From positions 17,217 through 81,216 of the IMG/VR virus record IMGVR_UViG_3300021961_000054: 64,000 bases of DNA. The stretch is one strand, 5' to 3'. This document shows, piece by piece, positions 27,945-36,092 of the stretch (its first letter is position 1; each line of letters starts with the position of its first letter). Both the position numbers and the translations under genes were made by a program. The notes beneath the pieces were generated by a model, which made no database searches, was not told where the DNA came from, and saw only the letters and a list, made by a program, of their open reading frames with translations. Source of the DNA: a virus.

Positions 27945-28785
27945 ATTGCGTCAAATTTTAGATAGAAAACGGGAAAATTTCCGATTATCCTTTGAGGAGG
28001 ATACACACAAATACACAATGTTAGACGTTGATGGGGAGTTAAAATCGGACTTCCCATCAGTATCTAAAGTAATGAAATTATTTTATGATGAATTTCCCGC
28101 AGATAAAAAAGCTTTTGAAATGGCGGGAGGAGACCCAGATGAAACTGAAAGAATTTTAGCAGAATGGGCCGAAAAAGGAAGGATATCTACAAGCACAGGA
28201 TCTAGAGTTCATTATTTTTTGGAAGAACATACCTTACAAGAATTTGATATTGATAAAGAAGTTAGACAACCAATTTTTGATTGTGATGCAGAACAAGTTG
28301 TTATTAGTGACACAATGATAACCGCTGGTAAAAGATATATTGATTTACTTAAGGAAAGGGGTTGTGTTTTACTAGATACTGAAATTGTTTTAGGTCATCC
28401 AGAATTAGGATATACCGGACAACCTGATAAAGTTTGGGTTGTTGAAAGTGTTAATGGTGAACCAGGTCTACTAATCACAGACTGGAAAACAAATAAGGAA
28501 AAAAACTTTATAGTACAAAGATATATAAAACCAATGAGACCACCATTTGAGAACCTACCAAACAATGCCCTAGGTCACTATAAAACACAACTTCCATTAT
28601 ATGGTAAGTTATTACTCAAAATGTTAGAAGGTACAAAATATGAAAATATACCATTACTAGGTTGTATCATTGTTAGGTTAACAGAAGATAGAGAATATGT
28701 CGAATATAGAGTTGATAAATCCACAATAAATACTATACTTAATATGGATATTAAACCAATGTTGAAAAAAATAAAAAATAAATAA
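27919..28785 (+). CDS. PD-(D/E)XK (RecB-like) nuclease
   Basis: 288 residues from the ATG at 27919; a TTG 39 bases upstream is in frame but deeper inside the previous gene and less likely. The core of a RecB/Cas4-type nuclease is visible: SRVHYFLEEH (early helix with an invariant-type His), TEIVLGHPELGYTGQPDKVWV (the GxxD element) and LLITDWKTNK (the D-x-K catalytic motif), followed by QLPLYGKLL, which resembles the QxxxY motif. It probably acts as a single-strand or end-directed DNA exonuclease in recombination or host DNA breakdown. It lies just after primase in the replication operon. Confidence 0.75.
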   Translation: MDLKKVANELRQILDRKRENFRLSFEEDTHKYTMLDVDGELKSDFPSVSKVMKLFYDEFPADKKAFEMAGGDPDETERILAEWAEKGRISTSTGSRVHYFLEEHTLQEFDIDKEVRQPIFDCDAEQVVISDTMITAGKRYIDLLKERGCVLLDTEIVLGHPELGYTGQPDKVWVVESVNGEPGLLITDWKTNKEKNFIVQRYIKPMRPPFENLPNNALGHYKTQLPLYGKLLLKMLEGTKYENIPLLGCIIVRLTEDREYVEYRVDKSTINTILNMDIKPMLKKIKNK

Positions 28786-28792
28786 TAATAAA

Positions 28793-28915
28793 ATGAGTGA
28801 TAGACCAAAATGCGGATGTGGAAACACACAAAACCCAGAAGGTTATTGTGATGGATCACATTTAAAATTAGTAAAAGAAGAAACAAATAAAGAAAAAGAA
28901 GAAAAAAAAGATTAA
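28793..28915 (+). CDS. CDGSH iron-sulfur microprotein
   Basis: 40 residues: MSDRPKCGCGNTQNPEGYCD, then GSH and a Lys/Glu-rich tail. C7, C9, C19 and H23 reproduce the three-Cys one-His ligand set of CDGSH [2Fe-2S] domains, with one residue more than usual between the second and third Cys. Known CDGSH proteins bind redox-active, often labile clusters. The protein contains little besides one cluster site. It lies seven bases after the nuclease gene and three bases before a zinc-ribbon gene. Cluster binding is inferred from the motif; a zinc site is the alternative. Confidence 0.65.
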   Translation: MSDRPKCGCGNTQNPEGYCDGSHLKLVKEETNKEKEEKKD

Positions 28916-28918
28916 GTT

Positions 28919-29134
28919 ATGGAAGACATTATTAAACCAAGAATTGATTTAAAACAACAAGAAACTATAAAATGTGAAAAGTGTGAGTCAAAATTCTTTA
29001 AAGAAGTCACAATGCTTAAAAAGGTACCAAAATTATTAACAGGATCCCAAGAAGATACACTAGTACCATTCCCAACTTATATGTGCAATGAGTGTGGACA
29101 CGTAAATAAAGATTTTGAACTTTTTATTGATTAA
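28919..29134 (+). CDS. Small zinc-ribbon protein
   Basis: 71 residues. Two C-x2-C pairs (KCEKCE near residue 20 and MCNECG near 56), separated by about 33 residues, form a zinc-ribbon pattern; the ribbon spans nearly the whole protein. Similar small proteins are common in phages, where they may contact nucleic acid or RNA polymerase, but no specific role can be read here. It starts three bases after the CDGSH gene and ends two bases before the next small gene. Confidence 0.6.
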   Translation: MEDIIKPRIDLKQQETIKCEKCESKFFKEVTMLKKVPKLLTGSQEDTLVPFPTYMCNECGHVNKDFELFID

Positions 29135-29136
29135 AA

Positions 29137-29283
29137 ATGGAAGTTGGAAAAATGACAATAAGTGAAGCCTATAAACATTTACAACCAATTGCTAATGCAT
29201 ATGGTTTAAGGTTAAATAGAGTTAAAGATTTTAGATTTGCAAGACTAGTTTTAGTAAACCTCTATAATAGGGAACTAATATGA
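29137..29283 (+). CDS. Small hypothetical protein, 48 residues
   Basis: MEVGKMTISEAYKHLQPIAN at the start, then a basic segment (RLNRVKDFRFARLVLVNL). Tight spacing to both neighbours, with an ATGA overlap at its stop, supports it as real. Possibly a small helical regulator. No family recognised. Confidence 0.45.
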   Translation: MEVGKMTISEAYKHLQPIANAYGLRLNRVKDFRFARLVLVNLYNRELI

Positions 29284-29384
29284 AAAAAATATTAAATTAT
29301 ATAAAAAAATGGTGGAAAAGACATATAGTTGATGTTTGTCCACCACACTTAGAGGACGATGAATTTTCCAATAAGTACAGATAA
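29280..29384 (+). CDS. Small basic hypothetical protein, 34 residues
   Basis: MKKILNYIKKWWKRHIVDVC followed by PPHLEDDEFSNKYR. The ATG overlaps the previous TGA (ATGA). An amphipathic, Lys/Trp-rich N terminus and acidic C terminus suggest membrane or nucleic-acid contact. Supported mainly by the coupled start. Confidence 0.4.
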   Translation: MKKILNYIKKWWKRHIVDVCPPHLEDDEFSNKYR

Positions 29385-29410
29385 TAATAAACAAATTAAA
29401 AATTAAAAAA
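29385..29410 (+). repeat. 26-base leader, copy 1
   Basis: Begins taataaacaaattaaaaatt and continues with six A or A/T bases to the ATG at 29410. An identical 26-base copy lies at 30175-30200 before another gene that also starts ATGGGAAA. Confidence 0.75.
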
Positions 29411-30177
29411 TGGGAAATTTTATTTATTCTAGGGTGACTATTGAACCTTCAGAAGCGATGGACAAAATTTGTGGTATGATTGAAAATATGCCAAAATCCG
29501 AGTATGGAAAAGAAACAACAACAGTTGTTAAAACATTTTATACCGAAGAAGAATTAAAAAAACCATATAATAATGGTGAGGCAGAATATCCAATAACAGA
29601 TACTGGGGTAAATCACGGATGGTTATATGATAACGTTGGTACTAAATGGATTAGTGTTGGTGTTGACGATGATATTAGAATTGAGTCACCAAGTTACATA
29701 CCTGATGGATTTCTTATTAAATTATATAGTCTATGTATAAATGAGTTTGAAAATGTTAGTGTGACCTGTAAATGGTACGATGAAACAGAAACTCAATGTG
29801 GTACCGCTTTAGTTTGGAATGGTATTTACACTGAAGACGAGGAAACTTTAGAAGGTGAGAATATTTCTGATCCTATTTATGAGGTTATAGGTGAAGAAGA
29901 TATTGACGAGATTAAAGAATGGGTTTTAAGTCAAATTAATGATAACTCATATACTAAACCAGAAGAAGTTGAGTCTATGAATGAAGAGGAACTTCGTTAT
30001 CTATTTGAAGATTGGAAAAATCAGGGTAAATGGGACCACATTACTGATCGTCAACAATCTATGTATTATTCTTGTGAAGAAGCAATTGAAACTGAAGATT
30101 TCGAGTTCCCAATATCAAAAGTTAAAAAAATCGCAAATATGAAATATGAAATGGTAACAGATTGTTATCCTTTTTAA
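29410..30177 (+). CDS. Hypothetical protein, Api92/DUF1281-like
   Basis: 255 residues. The segment HGWLYDNVGTKWISVGVDDD, followed by an aromatic-rich SLCINEF helix and CKWYDE strand, resembles the ferredoxin-like fold of Api92/DUF1281-type phage and plasmid proteins (GTKW motif). The C-terminal third is acidic and helical. The function of that family is unknown. It is preceded by an A-rich 26-base leader that is duplicated before the next gene. Family link is tentative. Confidence 0.5.
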   Translation: MGNFIYSRVTIEPSEAMDKICGMIENMPKSEYGKETTTVVKTFYTEEELKKPYNNGEAEYPITDTGVNHGWLYDNVGTKWISVGVDDDIRIESPSYIPDGFLIKLYSLCINEFENVSVTCKWYDETETQCGTALVWNGIYTEDEETLEGENISDPIYEVIGEEDIDEIKEWVLSQINDNSYTKPEEVESMNEEELRYLFEDWKNQGKWDHITDRQQSMYYSCEEAIETEDFEFPISKVKKIANMKYEMVTDCYPF

Positions 30178-30200
30178 TAAACAAATTAAAAATTAAAAAA
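30175..30200 (+). repeat. 26-base leader, copy 2
   Basis: Same 26 bases as 29385-29410, here overlapping the end of the previous gene and running up to the ATG at 30201. Confidence 0.75.
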
Positions 30201-30401
30201 ATGGGAAAAAAACTAATATGGTTTGAGTCTTACACTGTAATCAATAAGTACTCAGCAGAATTAACGGATGAACAAGCTAAACTATTTGAAGAAGATCAAG
30301 ATAGATTTTACGATGAAGTTGATTATATGGAAAACCAAGACTTAGAATGGGATAAAATTAAAAACGAAGAAATGTACGATTTTACTATTGAGGAGGATTA
30401 A
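30201..30401 (+). CDS. Small acidic hypothetical protein
   Basis: 66 residues from the ATG at 30201 (MGKKLIWFESYTVINKYSAE). A TTG 39 bases upstream is in frame but would lie inside the repeated leader, so it is rejected. Rich in Asp/Glu. No family recognised. Sits between the Api92-like gene and a two-span membrane protein, three bases from the latter. Confidence 0.5.
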   Translation: MGKKLIWFESYTVINKYSAELTDEQAKLFEEDQDRFYDEVDYMENQDLEWDKIKNEEMYDFTIEED

Positions 30402-30403
30402 TT

Positions 30404-30700
30404 ATGTTTGAAGTTATTGGTTATATCACAGTATTCGCAATTTTAGCTGGATTAATCATCCTACAATATTCTTTAATGTCTTTAGGTTTATATAAGAAAA
30501 ACTTAAATAATATTGAAAACGCAATTGGGTGGATACCACTACTACCATTTATATTAATGATTGTTGTTGGATTTTCATATATCTTAATATCTATTTTTAG
30601 ACAATTAAAAATGTGGTTTGAAATTAATTGGGGTTGGATTTTTATTAAAAGAAAAAAAAGATCAGTTTGGGCCGAGTACATAAGAAAAAAATATAAATAA
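30404..30700 (+). CDS. Two-span membrane protein
   Basis: 98 residues. Two hydrophobic segments (about 4-28 and 43-65) flank a short loop, and the C terminus is basic (FIKRKKRSVWAEYIRKKYK), so it should have both ends in the cytoplasm. No family recognised. Tightly packed with neighbours on both sides. Confidence 0.55.
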   Translation: MFEVIGYITVFAILAGLIILQYSLMSLGLYKKNLNNIENAIGWIPLLPFILMIVVGFSYILISIFRQLKMWFEINWGWIFIKRKKRSVWAEYIRKKYK

Positions 30701-30701
30701 A

Positions 30702-30920
30702 ATGTTAAGTTATAAAGAATTTTATATTTGGTTAGAAGGATATCTATATGGAAAGTTGGAAAACAAAAATATAGATATCACACCTATTGTGGAAAAAATG
30801 GGACAAGTAAAGGAAGATAAAGTGGTAAACACCCAAAGACCAATGAATATTCCAATGCCTATAAACCCATTTAAGTTTGAAGATGATGATTTAGGAAAAC
30901 CACCAAAAATAGTAATGTAA
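30702..30920 (+). CDS. Hypothetical protein preceding SbcD
   Basis: 72 residues. An aromatic N-terminal helix (MLSYKEFYIWLEGYLYGKLE) is followed by a Pro-rich acidic tail (PMPINPFKFEDDDLGKPP). The stop overlaps the ATG of the SbcD-like gene (TAATG). Related small proteins with a YxxFxxWLxGYL start are frequent in Bacteroidota phages, function unknown. Confidence 0.5.
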   Translation: MLSYKEFYIWLEGYLYGKLENKNIDITPIVEKMGQVKEDKVVNTQRPMNIPMPINPFKFEDDDLGKPPKIVM

Positions 30921-31699
30921 TGATTAAAACCTTAGTTCACTTTTCAGATTTACATATTAGACTATTCAAAGATCACGACCTTTATAGGTCAATTATGGAT
31001 AATGCAATTACTCAATGGAAAGAGATTAAACCAGACCGTATTGTGTTTACAGGTGATTTAGTGCACTCAAAAAACCAAATGACACCAGAGTTAATCGAAA
31101 TTGTTTCATGGTTATTAGTTGAATGTTCAAAAATAACAAAAACAATAGTAATACCAGGAAACCACGATGCTGTAATAAATAACTTAGATAGATTAGACGC
31201 ACTAACACCAATAATTAATTCTTTAGATAATAACAATATTGTCTATTACAAAGATAGAGGGGTATATGAAGACGAAAATATAAGTTGGTGTGTATATTCA
31301 CAATTCCAAGCTAATATTCCACCAGACTTAAATGTCGCAACCGGGATTAAAATTGGTTTATTTCATGGGCCAATACAAGGAATGAAAACAGATCTTGGTT
31401 ATGACTTTGGTGATCACGCTTATGATATTGAGAAGTTTGATGGGTTAGATGTTGTTCTTTGTGGTGACATACATAAAAGACAAGAGTTTAATATAAAAAA
31501 TGGAAAAGGTTATATGATTGGATCAACAATACAACAAAATATTGGAGAAGCTATTGAAAGACATGGATATGGTATATACGATGTTGAAACAAAAGAATAT
31601 AATTATGTTGATTTGTTTAATCCTAAACCATTTTTAAAATTTGAAATCAAATCTTTTGATGACATAATAAATGGTACTGAAAAACTTAAAAACATTTAA
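30920..31699 (+). CDS. sbcD: SbcD/Mre11-like nuclease, T4 gp47 homologue
   Basis: 259 residues. The metallophosphoesterase motifs are all visible: FSDLHIR (D-x-H, near residue 9-11), FTGDLVHS (GD), IPGNHDA (GNHD), FHGPIQG and CGDIHKRQ (GDxH). This is the nuclease half of the SbcCD/Mre11-Rad50 complex; T4 gp47 with gp46 resects DNA ends for recombination-dependent replication. The length is that of the catalytic core, with a short C terminus. Its partner SbcC is encoded 1.4 kb downstream after three other genes. The next start overlaps its stop (TAATGG). Confidence 0.9.
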   Translation: MIKTLVHFSDLHIRLFKDHDLYRSIMDNAITQWKEIKPDRIVFTGDLVHSKNQMTPELIEIVSWLLVECSKITKTIVIPGNHDAVINNLDRLDALTPIINSLDNNNIVYYKDRGVYEDENISWCVYSQFQANIPPDLNVATGIKIGLFHGPIQGMKTDLGYDFGDHAYDIEKFDGLDVVLCGDIHKRQEFNIKNGKGYMIGSTIQQNIGEAIERHGYGIYDVETKEYNYVDLFNPKPFLKFEIKSFDDIINGTEKLKNI

Positions 31700-32361
31700 T
31701 GGAATTACCTAAAGATTTAAAAGACAAAATTTGGAATTATTGTCGTTTAAATGATATTACTGATTTGAATGATTTTATGATTAAAACACTTAAAAAAGGT
31801 TTTGATATCGAAGTCTATGGACTTTTAGGTGAAACTAATAATGATGGTGAAAACTTGGTTGAAAAGGAGATAATAGTTGAAAAACGAGTGGAAATCCCGG
31901 TCGAAGTAATCAAAGAAGTTGAAAAAGTGGTAGAAGTTATCAAAGAGATACCAGTTGATAGGGTGGTTGAAAAAGAAATTTATATCACAGATGACAACCA
32001 AATAAATGAACTAGTTGGAAAGGTCAGTAATCTAGAGGAAAATATTTTCCAGTTAAATCAAGAAATTGAATCGGAACGTAAAATTTTTTCCACTAAGGTA
32101 GAAGAGATGGAAATTTTTTTCCAAAAAGAAATGTCTAAAAAGAATGAAGAATTAGACGAACTTAGACAAAGTTTAGACATTAAGTTAGACGATAACAAAG
32201 AAAAAATGCTACAGGATACACTACAAAAACTAAGAAAAGAACTATTAGATAAGAATAAAAAAATAGAAGAATTACAAAACATAAACAAAGATTTACAATT
32301 ATTAAACACACAGAAAAAAGGGTTTTATATGCGTGGATCAAATTTAAATGATACATTATGA
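31699..32361 (+). CDS. Coiled-coil protein between the SbcD and SbcC genes
   Basis: 220 residues. The N-terminal 40 residues look folded. Residues about 50-95 are Val/Glu/Lys repeats (VEIPVEVIKEVEKVVEVIKE) and about 100-210 form a long charged coiled coil. No enzyme motif. It starts at the overlapping stop of sbcD, so the two should be made together. It could be a structural partner or recruiter for the Mre11-Rad50-like complex, but that is only inferred from gene order. Confidence 0.6.
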   Translation: MELPKDLKDKIWNYCRLNDITDLNDFMIKTLKKGFDIEVYGLLGETNNDGENLVEKEIIVEKRVEIPVEVIKEVEKVVEVIKEIPVDRVVEKEIYITDDNQINELVGKVSNLEENIFQLNQEIESERKIFSTKVEEMEIFFQKEMSKKNEELDELRQSLDIKLDDNKEKMLQDTLQKLRKELLDKNKKIEELQNINKDLQLLNTQKKGFYMRGSNLNDTL

Positions 32362-32708
32362 CACAATTATTAATTTTTATTTTAGCCGCCTATGGGATGA
32401 CAACTATACTAGTATATGGGTCAATATTTAATAACCTTAGAGAATCTATACATAGATGGGGTAATAGTGACTATATGGCTTTTAATGGTCTTGGTAAATT
32501 CCTATCAGGTCTTATTTCTTGTGTGTTATGCACCTCAGCATGGGTTGGATTCTTTTTTTCTTTAACAATGTTTTCACCAATACATCATTTTATTGGACTT
32601 AATGAATGTTTTTCAGTATTCTTTGATGGAATGCTATCAGCAGGTTCCGTATGGGCAATAAATGGAATAATTGAATGGTTTGAAGAAAATAGACCAAGTA
32701 GTAATTAA
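32358..32708 (+). CDS. DUF1360-like membrane protein
   Basis: 116 residues. A hydrophobic N-terminal segment (QLLIFILAAYGMTTILVYGS) is followed by a second segment containing the cysteine pair LISCVLCTSAWVGFFFS, which resembles the CxxC/GFWVG element of DUF1360 membrane proteins found in phages and Bacillus. A third hydrophobic stretch near residue 90 precedes a polar tail. Function unknown. The start overlaps the previous stop by four bases. Confidence 0.55.
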   Translation: MTQLLIFILAAYGMTTILVYGSIFNNLRESIHRWGNSDYMAFNGLGKFLSGLISCVLCTSAWVGFFFSLTMFSPIHHFIGLNECFSVFFDGMLSAGSVWAINGIIEWFEENRPSSN

Positions 32709-32727
32709 TTAACAAAAATAAATAAAA

Positions 32728-33132
32728 ATGGGAAAAAAAGCAAAAGAACATAGAAAAAAAGTCGCTAAAAGAAATCAAAGAATTTCACAACAAAGGTATT
32801 CAGCACAAAACGCATTAACAAAAATGATGGAGCAAATGGCAAAAATGCAAGATAGTGAAAATTTAAACGTTAATGCTGGAGGTAAAGAGGTACCATTTGA
32901 ATTTGTTGCAGAACCTGAATCTTCTGGAATAAAAGGATTTGAACTTAGCGATGAACCAGTAGTTAAACACGATGGAATGACATATAATCCAGAAAATCCA
33001 ATTGAAACACTAAAAGTAGATGAGGTTGAACCAGAATTTGATAGTGCTGGATTTAGTATTGAAGATAGAGAGATTGATATTGACATTGATATGCCAGGTG
33101 AGTTTGTTAAAGTTAAAGATAGTAATGACTAA
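32728..33132 (+). CDS. Hypothetical protein with a basic head and acidic tail
   Basis: 134 residues. Lys/Arg-rich first 25 residues (MGKKAKEHRKKVAKRNQRIS) and an acidic C terminus (DREIDIDIDMPGEF). Appears largely disordered. Lies directly upstream of the SbcC-like gene. No family recognised. Confidence 0.5.
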   Translation: MGKKAKEHRKKVAKRNQRISQQRYSAQNALTKMMEQMAKMQDSENLNVNAGGKEVPFEFVAEPESSGIKGFELSDEPVVKHDGMTYNPENPIETLKVDEVEPEFDSAGFSIEDREIDIDIDMPGEFVKVKDSND

Positions 33133-33140
33133 TAGTTCTT

Positions 33141-35513
33141 ATGGATTTATTCAATCCACCAAAACCATTCAATTACAAGATTATGATAAAAGATTTGGAC
33201 TTTTCAAAATTTGATAACCCAACAATACAAGTTGTATGGGAAGACCAACAAGAAAATTTCACACAAGATAAGATTAAAAGTGTTAAACACTACTTTCAAA
33301 AAAAGTATAACACTACTAACGTTAACATACTAACAAAGGTTAAAAACGTTGATCAAGAAACTGAACAAACAATAGATGTTTCATTAAATGTAACTGACAC
33401 TAACTATCAAACCAATTTACTTAAATCACATTTAAAAAATGTTGGTAATGAAGAATATCTAGAAAAAGTATTAGAGTTAAATCAAATTGTTGAGAACAAA
33501 ATGCAAGAAAACAATGTTGATACCACACAATTTAAAAAGTGGTATATTAGAAACATTGAGTTTTCTAACTTTTTATCTTATGGTGAAAATCAAAGATTAG
33601 ATTTTGACAAAATAGATGGTCTAATTGTTGTTGAATCAAACCCACCAAACTTTGGCGGTAAAACAGTTTTAACTGTCGACTTACTAATGTTTTTATTTTT
33701 TAATGAAACAACAAAGACATCAAAAGCCGAAGAAGTTTTTAATAGGTTTAGTAATAGAGATGAAGTTAATGTTAAAGGTGAAATTACTATTGATGGTGAG
33801 GACTATATCATAATTAGAAAAATTGAAAGAAAGAAGACTAAAAAAGGTGATTGGAATGTAAAAACAGAATTAGACTTCTTTAAAAAACTATCCGATGGTA
33901 GTCTACAAAACTTTACAGGAGAACAAAGACGAGAAACTGAAGCCTTTATTAAGAACTCAATTGGTACAAAAGAAGACTTCTTAATGACAATTCTAACGAC
34001 AGCCACAAATCTAGAAGAATTATTAGAATCAAAACCAACAGCTAGAGGACAGATCTTATCTAGATTTATGGGATTAGAGTTTTTAAAAACTAAAGAAGAA
34101 ACCGGAAAAGAAATATATTCAGAATTTAATAAATCAAAACTATCAAATTTATATAATTCAGAAGAATTAAAAAATGGAATTGAAGACTATAAAAACGACA
34201 TCATAGATTATGAAACAATAATCAAAGAATGCGAAGACGACTTACTTGAGATTGAAAATAATATCAAAAAAGGTAAATCGTATAGGGATGAAATGTTGAG
34301 TAAAAAACATATGGATATTGACAATGAAATATTAACATTAAATCCTGAAAAAACAAAAGAAAAAATCATAGAGTTAAATGGTGAAAAAGAAACCATTGTT
34401 ACCAAACTAAAAGATTTAAACGTAATTGAACCATCCAAGTATTATCACGAAGATAAACACGATGAGGTTAAAGAGGAATATAGTACATTAAACAAAGAAC
34501 TAATTCAACTAGAAACAAAGATTGAGGACATTGAAAACCTAAAGTCATCAGTTGAAGGTGGAATTAAATGTGAACATTGCGGAATTGAGCTTATGAACGC
34601 AGCAATTACAAATGCAAAAATTGCCGAACTTGATGGTTTTATCCTTCATAAAGGTAAGATAATTAAGTTAATGAGTGATTTATCCAACAAAGAACAAATA
34701 TTTGTTAAGTTAAAAAAGGAGTTTGATGAGTATGAAAAAAATAAACTCATTAAAGAAAAGTACGACTTGAGTATTGAAGGATATAATCTTAAAATTGAAA
34801 ATCTAGAAACAAAATTAAAGAGATGGAACGAAATCCAGGATAAGGTCGTTACAAATAAAAAGATTGACGAAATGTTAATCAAAGCCGACTTAAGATTAGA
34901 TGAATTAGACTCTTTAAAAACGACTAACAACACAAAGATTGCGACTAACAAAAAGAATATTGAAAATACACACGAAAAAATTAAAAACAACGAAAATCTT
35001 ATAACAAAGATTAAAGATGAGGATGATAAAGATAGAATATATAAAATATATCTAGAACTTTATGGTAAGAATGGTATTTCTAAAACTATAATGAAAACTA
35101 TGATGCCATTAATTAATTCAGAACTACAAAGATTAATGGAGGATAGTTCATATTTTAAACTCGAAATAAGAATTAGTGAAAAAAATGAGGTTGAGTTTAT
35201 TATGATTGATAATGGTACTGGTATTGAAAAATTAATGATATCAGGATCTGGTTATGAAAAAACAATTGCATCACTAGCACTAAGAGCTGTATTAAGTAAA
35301 GTATGTTCACTACCAAAGCCAAACGTTGTTGTTTTTGATGAGGTTTTTGGTAAAATCTCAAATGAGAACTTAGAAATGGTCGCAGAGTTTTTTATTAAGA
35401 TTAAAGAATACTTTGACAAAATATTTATAATAACACACAATCCAATTGTTAATCAATGGGCTGACTATGTTGTTAAGATTACTAAAGAAAATAATATATC
35501 AAAAATTGTATAA
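33141..35513 (+). CDS. sbcC: SbcC/Rad50-like ATPase, T4 gp46 homologue, with an extra N-terminal domain
   Basis: 790 residues. The ATPase head begins near residue 133 (KKWYIRNIEFSNFLSYGENQ). The phosphate-binding loop is NPPNFGGKT with K174-T175, in which the first Gly of the classic G-x4-GKT is replaced by Pro. A long coiled coil carries a zinc-hook C477-E-H-C480. The signature region (MISGSGYEKTIASLALR), Walker B VVVFDEVFG (D733-E734) and an H-loop (IITHNP) close the protein. Residues 1-130 are not part of the usual family. Together with the SbcD homologue it would process DNA ends during recombination-driven replication. Confidence 0.85.
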   Translation: MDLFNPPKPFNYKIMIKDLDFSKFDNPTIQVVWEDQQENFTQDKIKSVKHYFQKKYNTTNVNILTKVKNVDQETEQTIDVSLNVTDTNYQTNLLKSHLKNVGNEEYLEKVLELNQIVENKMQENNVDTTQFKKWYIRNIEFSNFLSYGENQRLDFDKIDGLIVVESNPPNFGGKTVLTVDLLMFLFFNETTKTSKAEEVFNRFSNRDEVNVKGEITIDGEDYIIIRKIERKKTKKGDWNVKTELDFFKKLSDGSLQNFTGEQRRETEAFIKNSIGTKEDFLMTILTTATNLEELLESKPTARGQILSRFMGLEFLKTKEETGKEIYSEFNKSKLSNLYNSEELKNGIEDYKNDIIDYETIIKECEDDLLEIENNIKKGKSYRDEMLSKKHMDIDNEILTLNPEKTKEKIIELNGEKETIVTKLKDLNVIEPSKYYHEDKHDEVKEEYSTLNKELIQLETKIEDIENLKSSVEGGIKCEHCGIELMNAAITNAKIAELDGFILHKGKIIKLMSDLSNKEQIFVKLKKEFDEYEKNKLIKEKYDLSIEGYNLKIENLETKLKRWNEIQDKVVTNKKIDEMLIKADLRLDELDSLKTTNNTKIATNKKNIENTHEKIKNNENLITKIKDEDDKDRIYKIYLELYGKNGISKTIMKTMMPLINSELQRLMEDSSYFKLEIRISEKNEVEFIMIDNGTGIEKLMISGSGYEKTIASLALRAVLSKVCSLPKPNVVVFDEVFGKISNENLEMVAEFFIKIKEYFDKIFIITHNPIVNQWADYVVKITKENNISKIV

Positions 35514-35541
35514 TAATTTTTTTTTAAGAAAGATTATTTTA

Positions 35542-35549
35542 TATATTTG
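35542..35549 (+). promoter_or_regulatory. Bacteroidota-type -7 element TATATTTG
   Basis: TATATTTG 14 bases before the ATG at 35564, in the 50-base gap after sbcC. No good TTTG is seen at the -33 position. It would start the transcript carrying the sigma factor and methyltransferases. Confidence 0.5.
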
Positions 35550-35563
35550 TAAAAAATAAATCT

Positions 35564-36091
35564 ATGAAATACTTACTTTTTATTTACCCATGTGATAATA
35601 CTTGGGACAAAGACGAACACAACAAGATTGTCGCAACAGAGATATCAACAGTGATTGAATCAGTTGAGGTTAAATTCATTTTTGGTGAAAACCATTCAAT
35701 ATTTCATTTTAATAGTGGACTATCATATTCTGAATTGGAAATTTTTGTTGAGCTATTAAAAGATGATGTCCCAGAATTTATGTACTTTATCGTTGAAGAT
35801 GCAAAAAATGTTGCGTCAAATATGGATAAAAATCATTTAACTTATTTAATGGATTTAGAGGTCAAGCCAAAAAAGAAGAATAGAATTAAAGATATATTTA
35901 AAAATAATCAAGACATCTTTAGTTTTTATAATTTAACTAAAATAATAAACAATGATCAGTATAATTTCTTAAAAGAGGAGACCTGTGATTTGACTATTGA
36001 TGAAATTTTAGATAAAATTATAGAACAAGGTATTGACTCTTTGACAAAACTAGAAAAATTGAAATTAGATGAATATTCAAAAGAACAATAA
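35564..36091 (+). CDS. Hypothetical protein upstream of sigma factor
   Basis: 175 residues. The C-terminal segment ILDKIIEQGIDSLTKLEKLK resembles a short helical motif (ILDKI-x-x-x-G-x-x-SLT-x-x-E) found at the end of several Bacteroidota proteins, including rhomboid-associated ones. The N-terminal part is alpha/beta without a known motif. It ends one base before the ATG of the sigma factor gene, so they are likely co-translated. Function unknown. Confidence 0.55.
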   Translation: MKYLLFIYPCDNTWDKDEHNKIVATEISTVIESVEVKFIFGENHSIFHFNSGLSYSELEIFVELLKDDVPEFMYFIVEDAKNVASNMDKNHLTYLMDLEVKPKKKNRIKDIFKNNQDIFSFYNLTKIINNDQYNFLKEETCDLTIDEILDKIIEQGIDSLTKLEKLKLDEYSKEQ

Positions 36092-36092
36092 T

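Noticed and set aside
34646-34990. 114-residue minus-strand frame opposite sbcC
   Set aside because: Lies wholly over the coiled coil of the SbcC homologue; composition is a codon shadow.
36069-36092. Upstream ATG for the sigma factor
   Set aside because: Would add eight residues within the previous gene; the ATG at 36093 immediately follows the previous stop.
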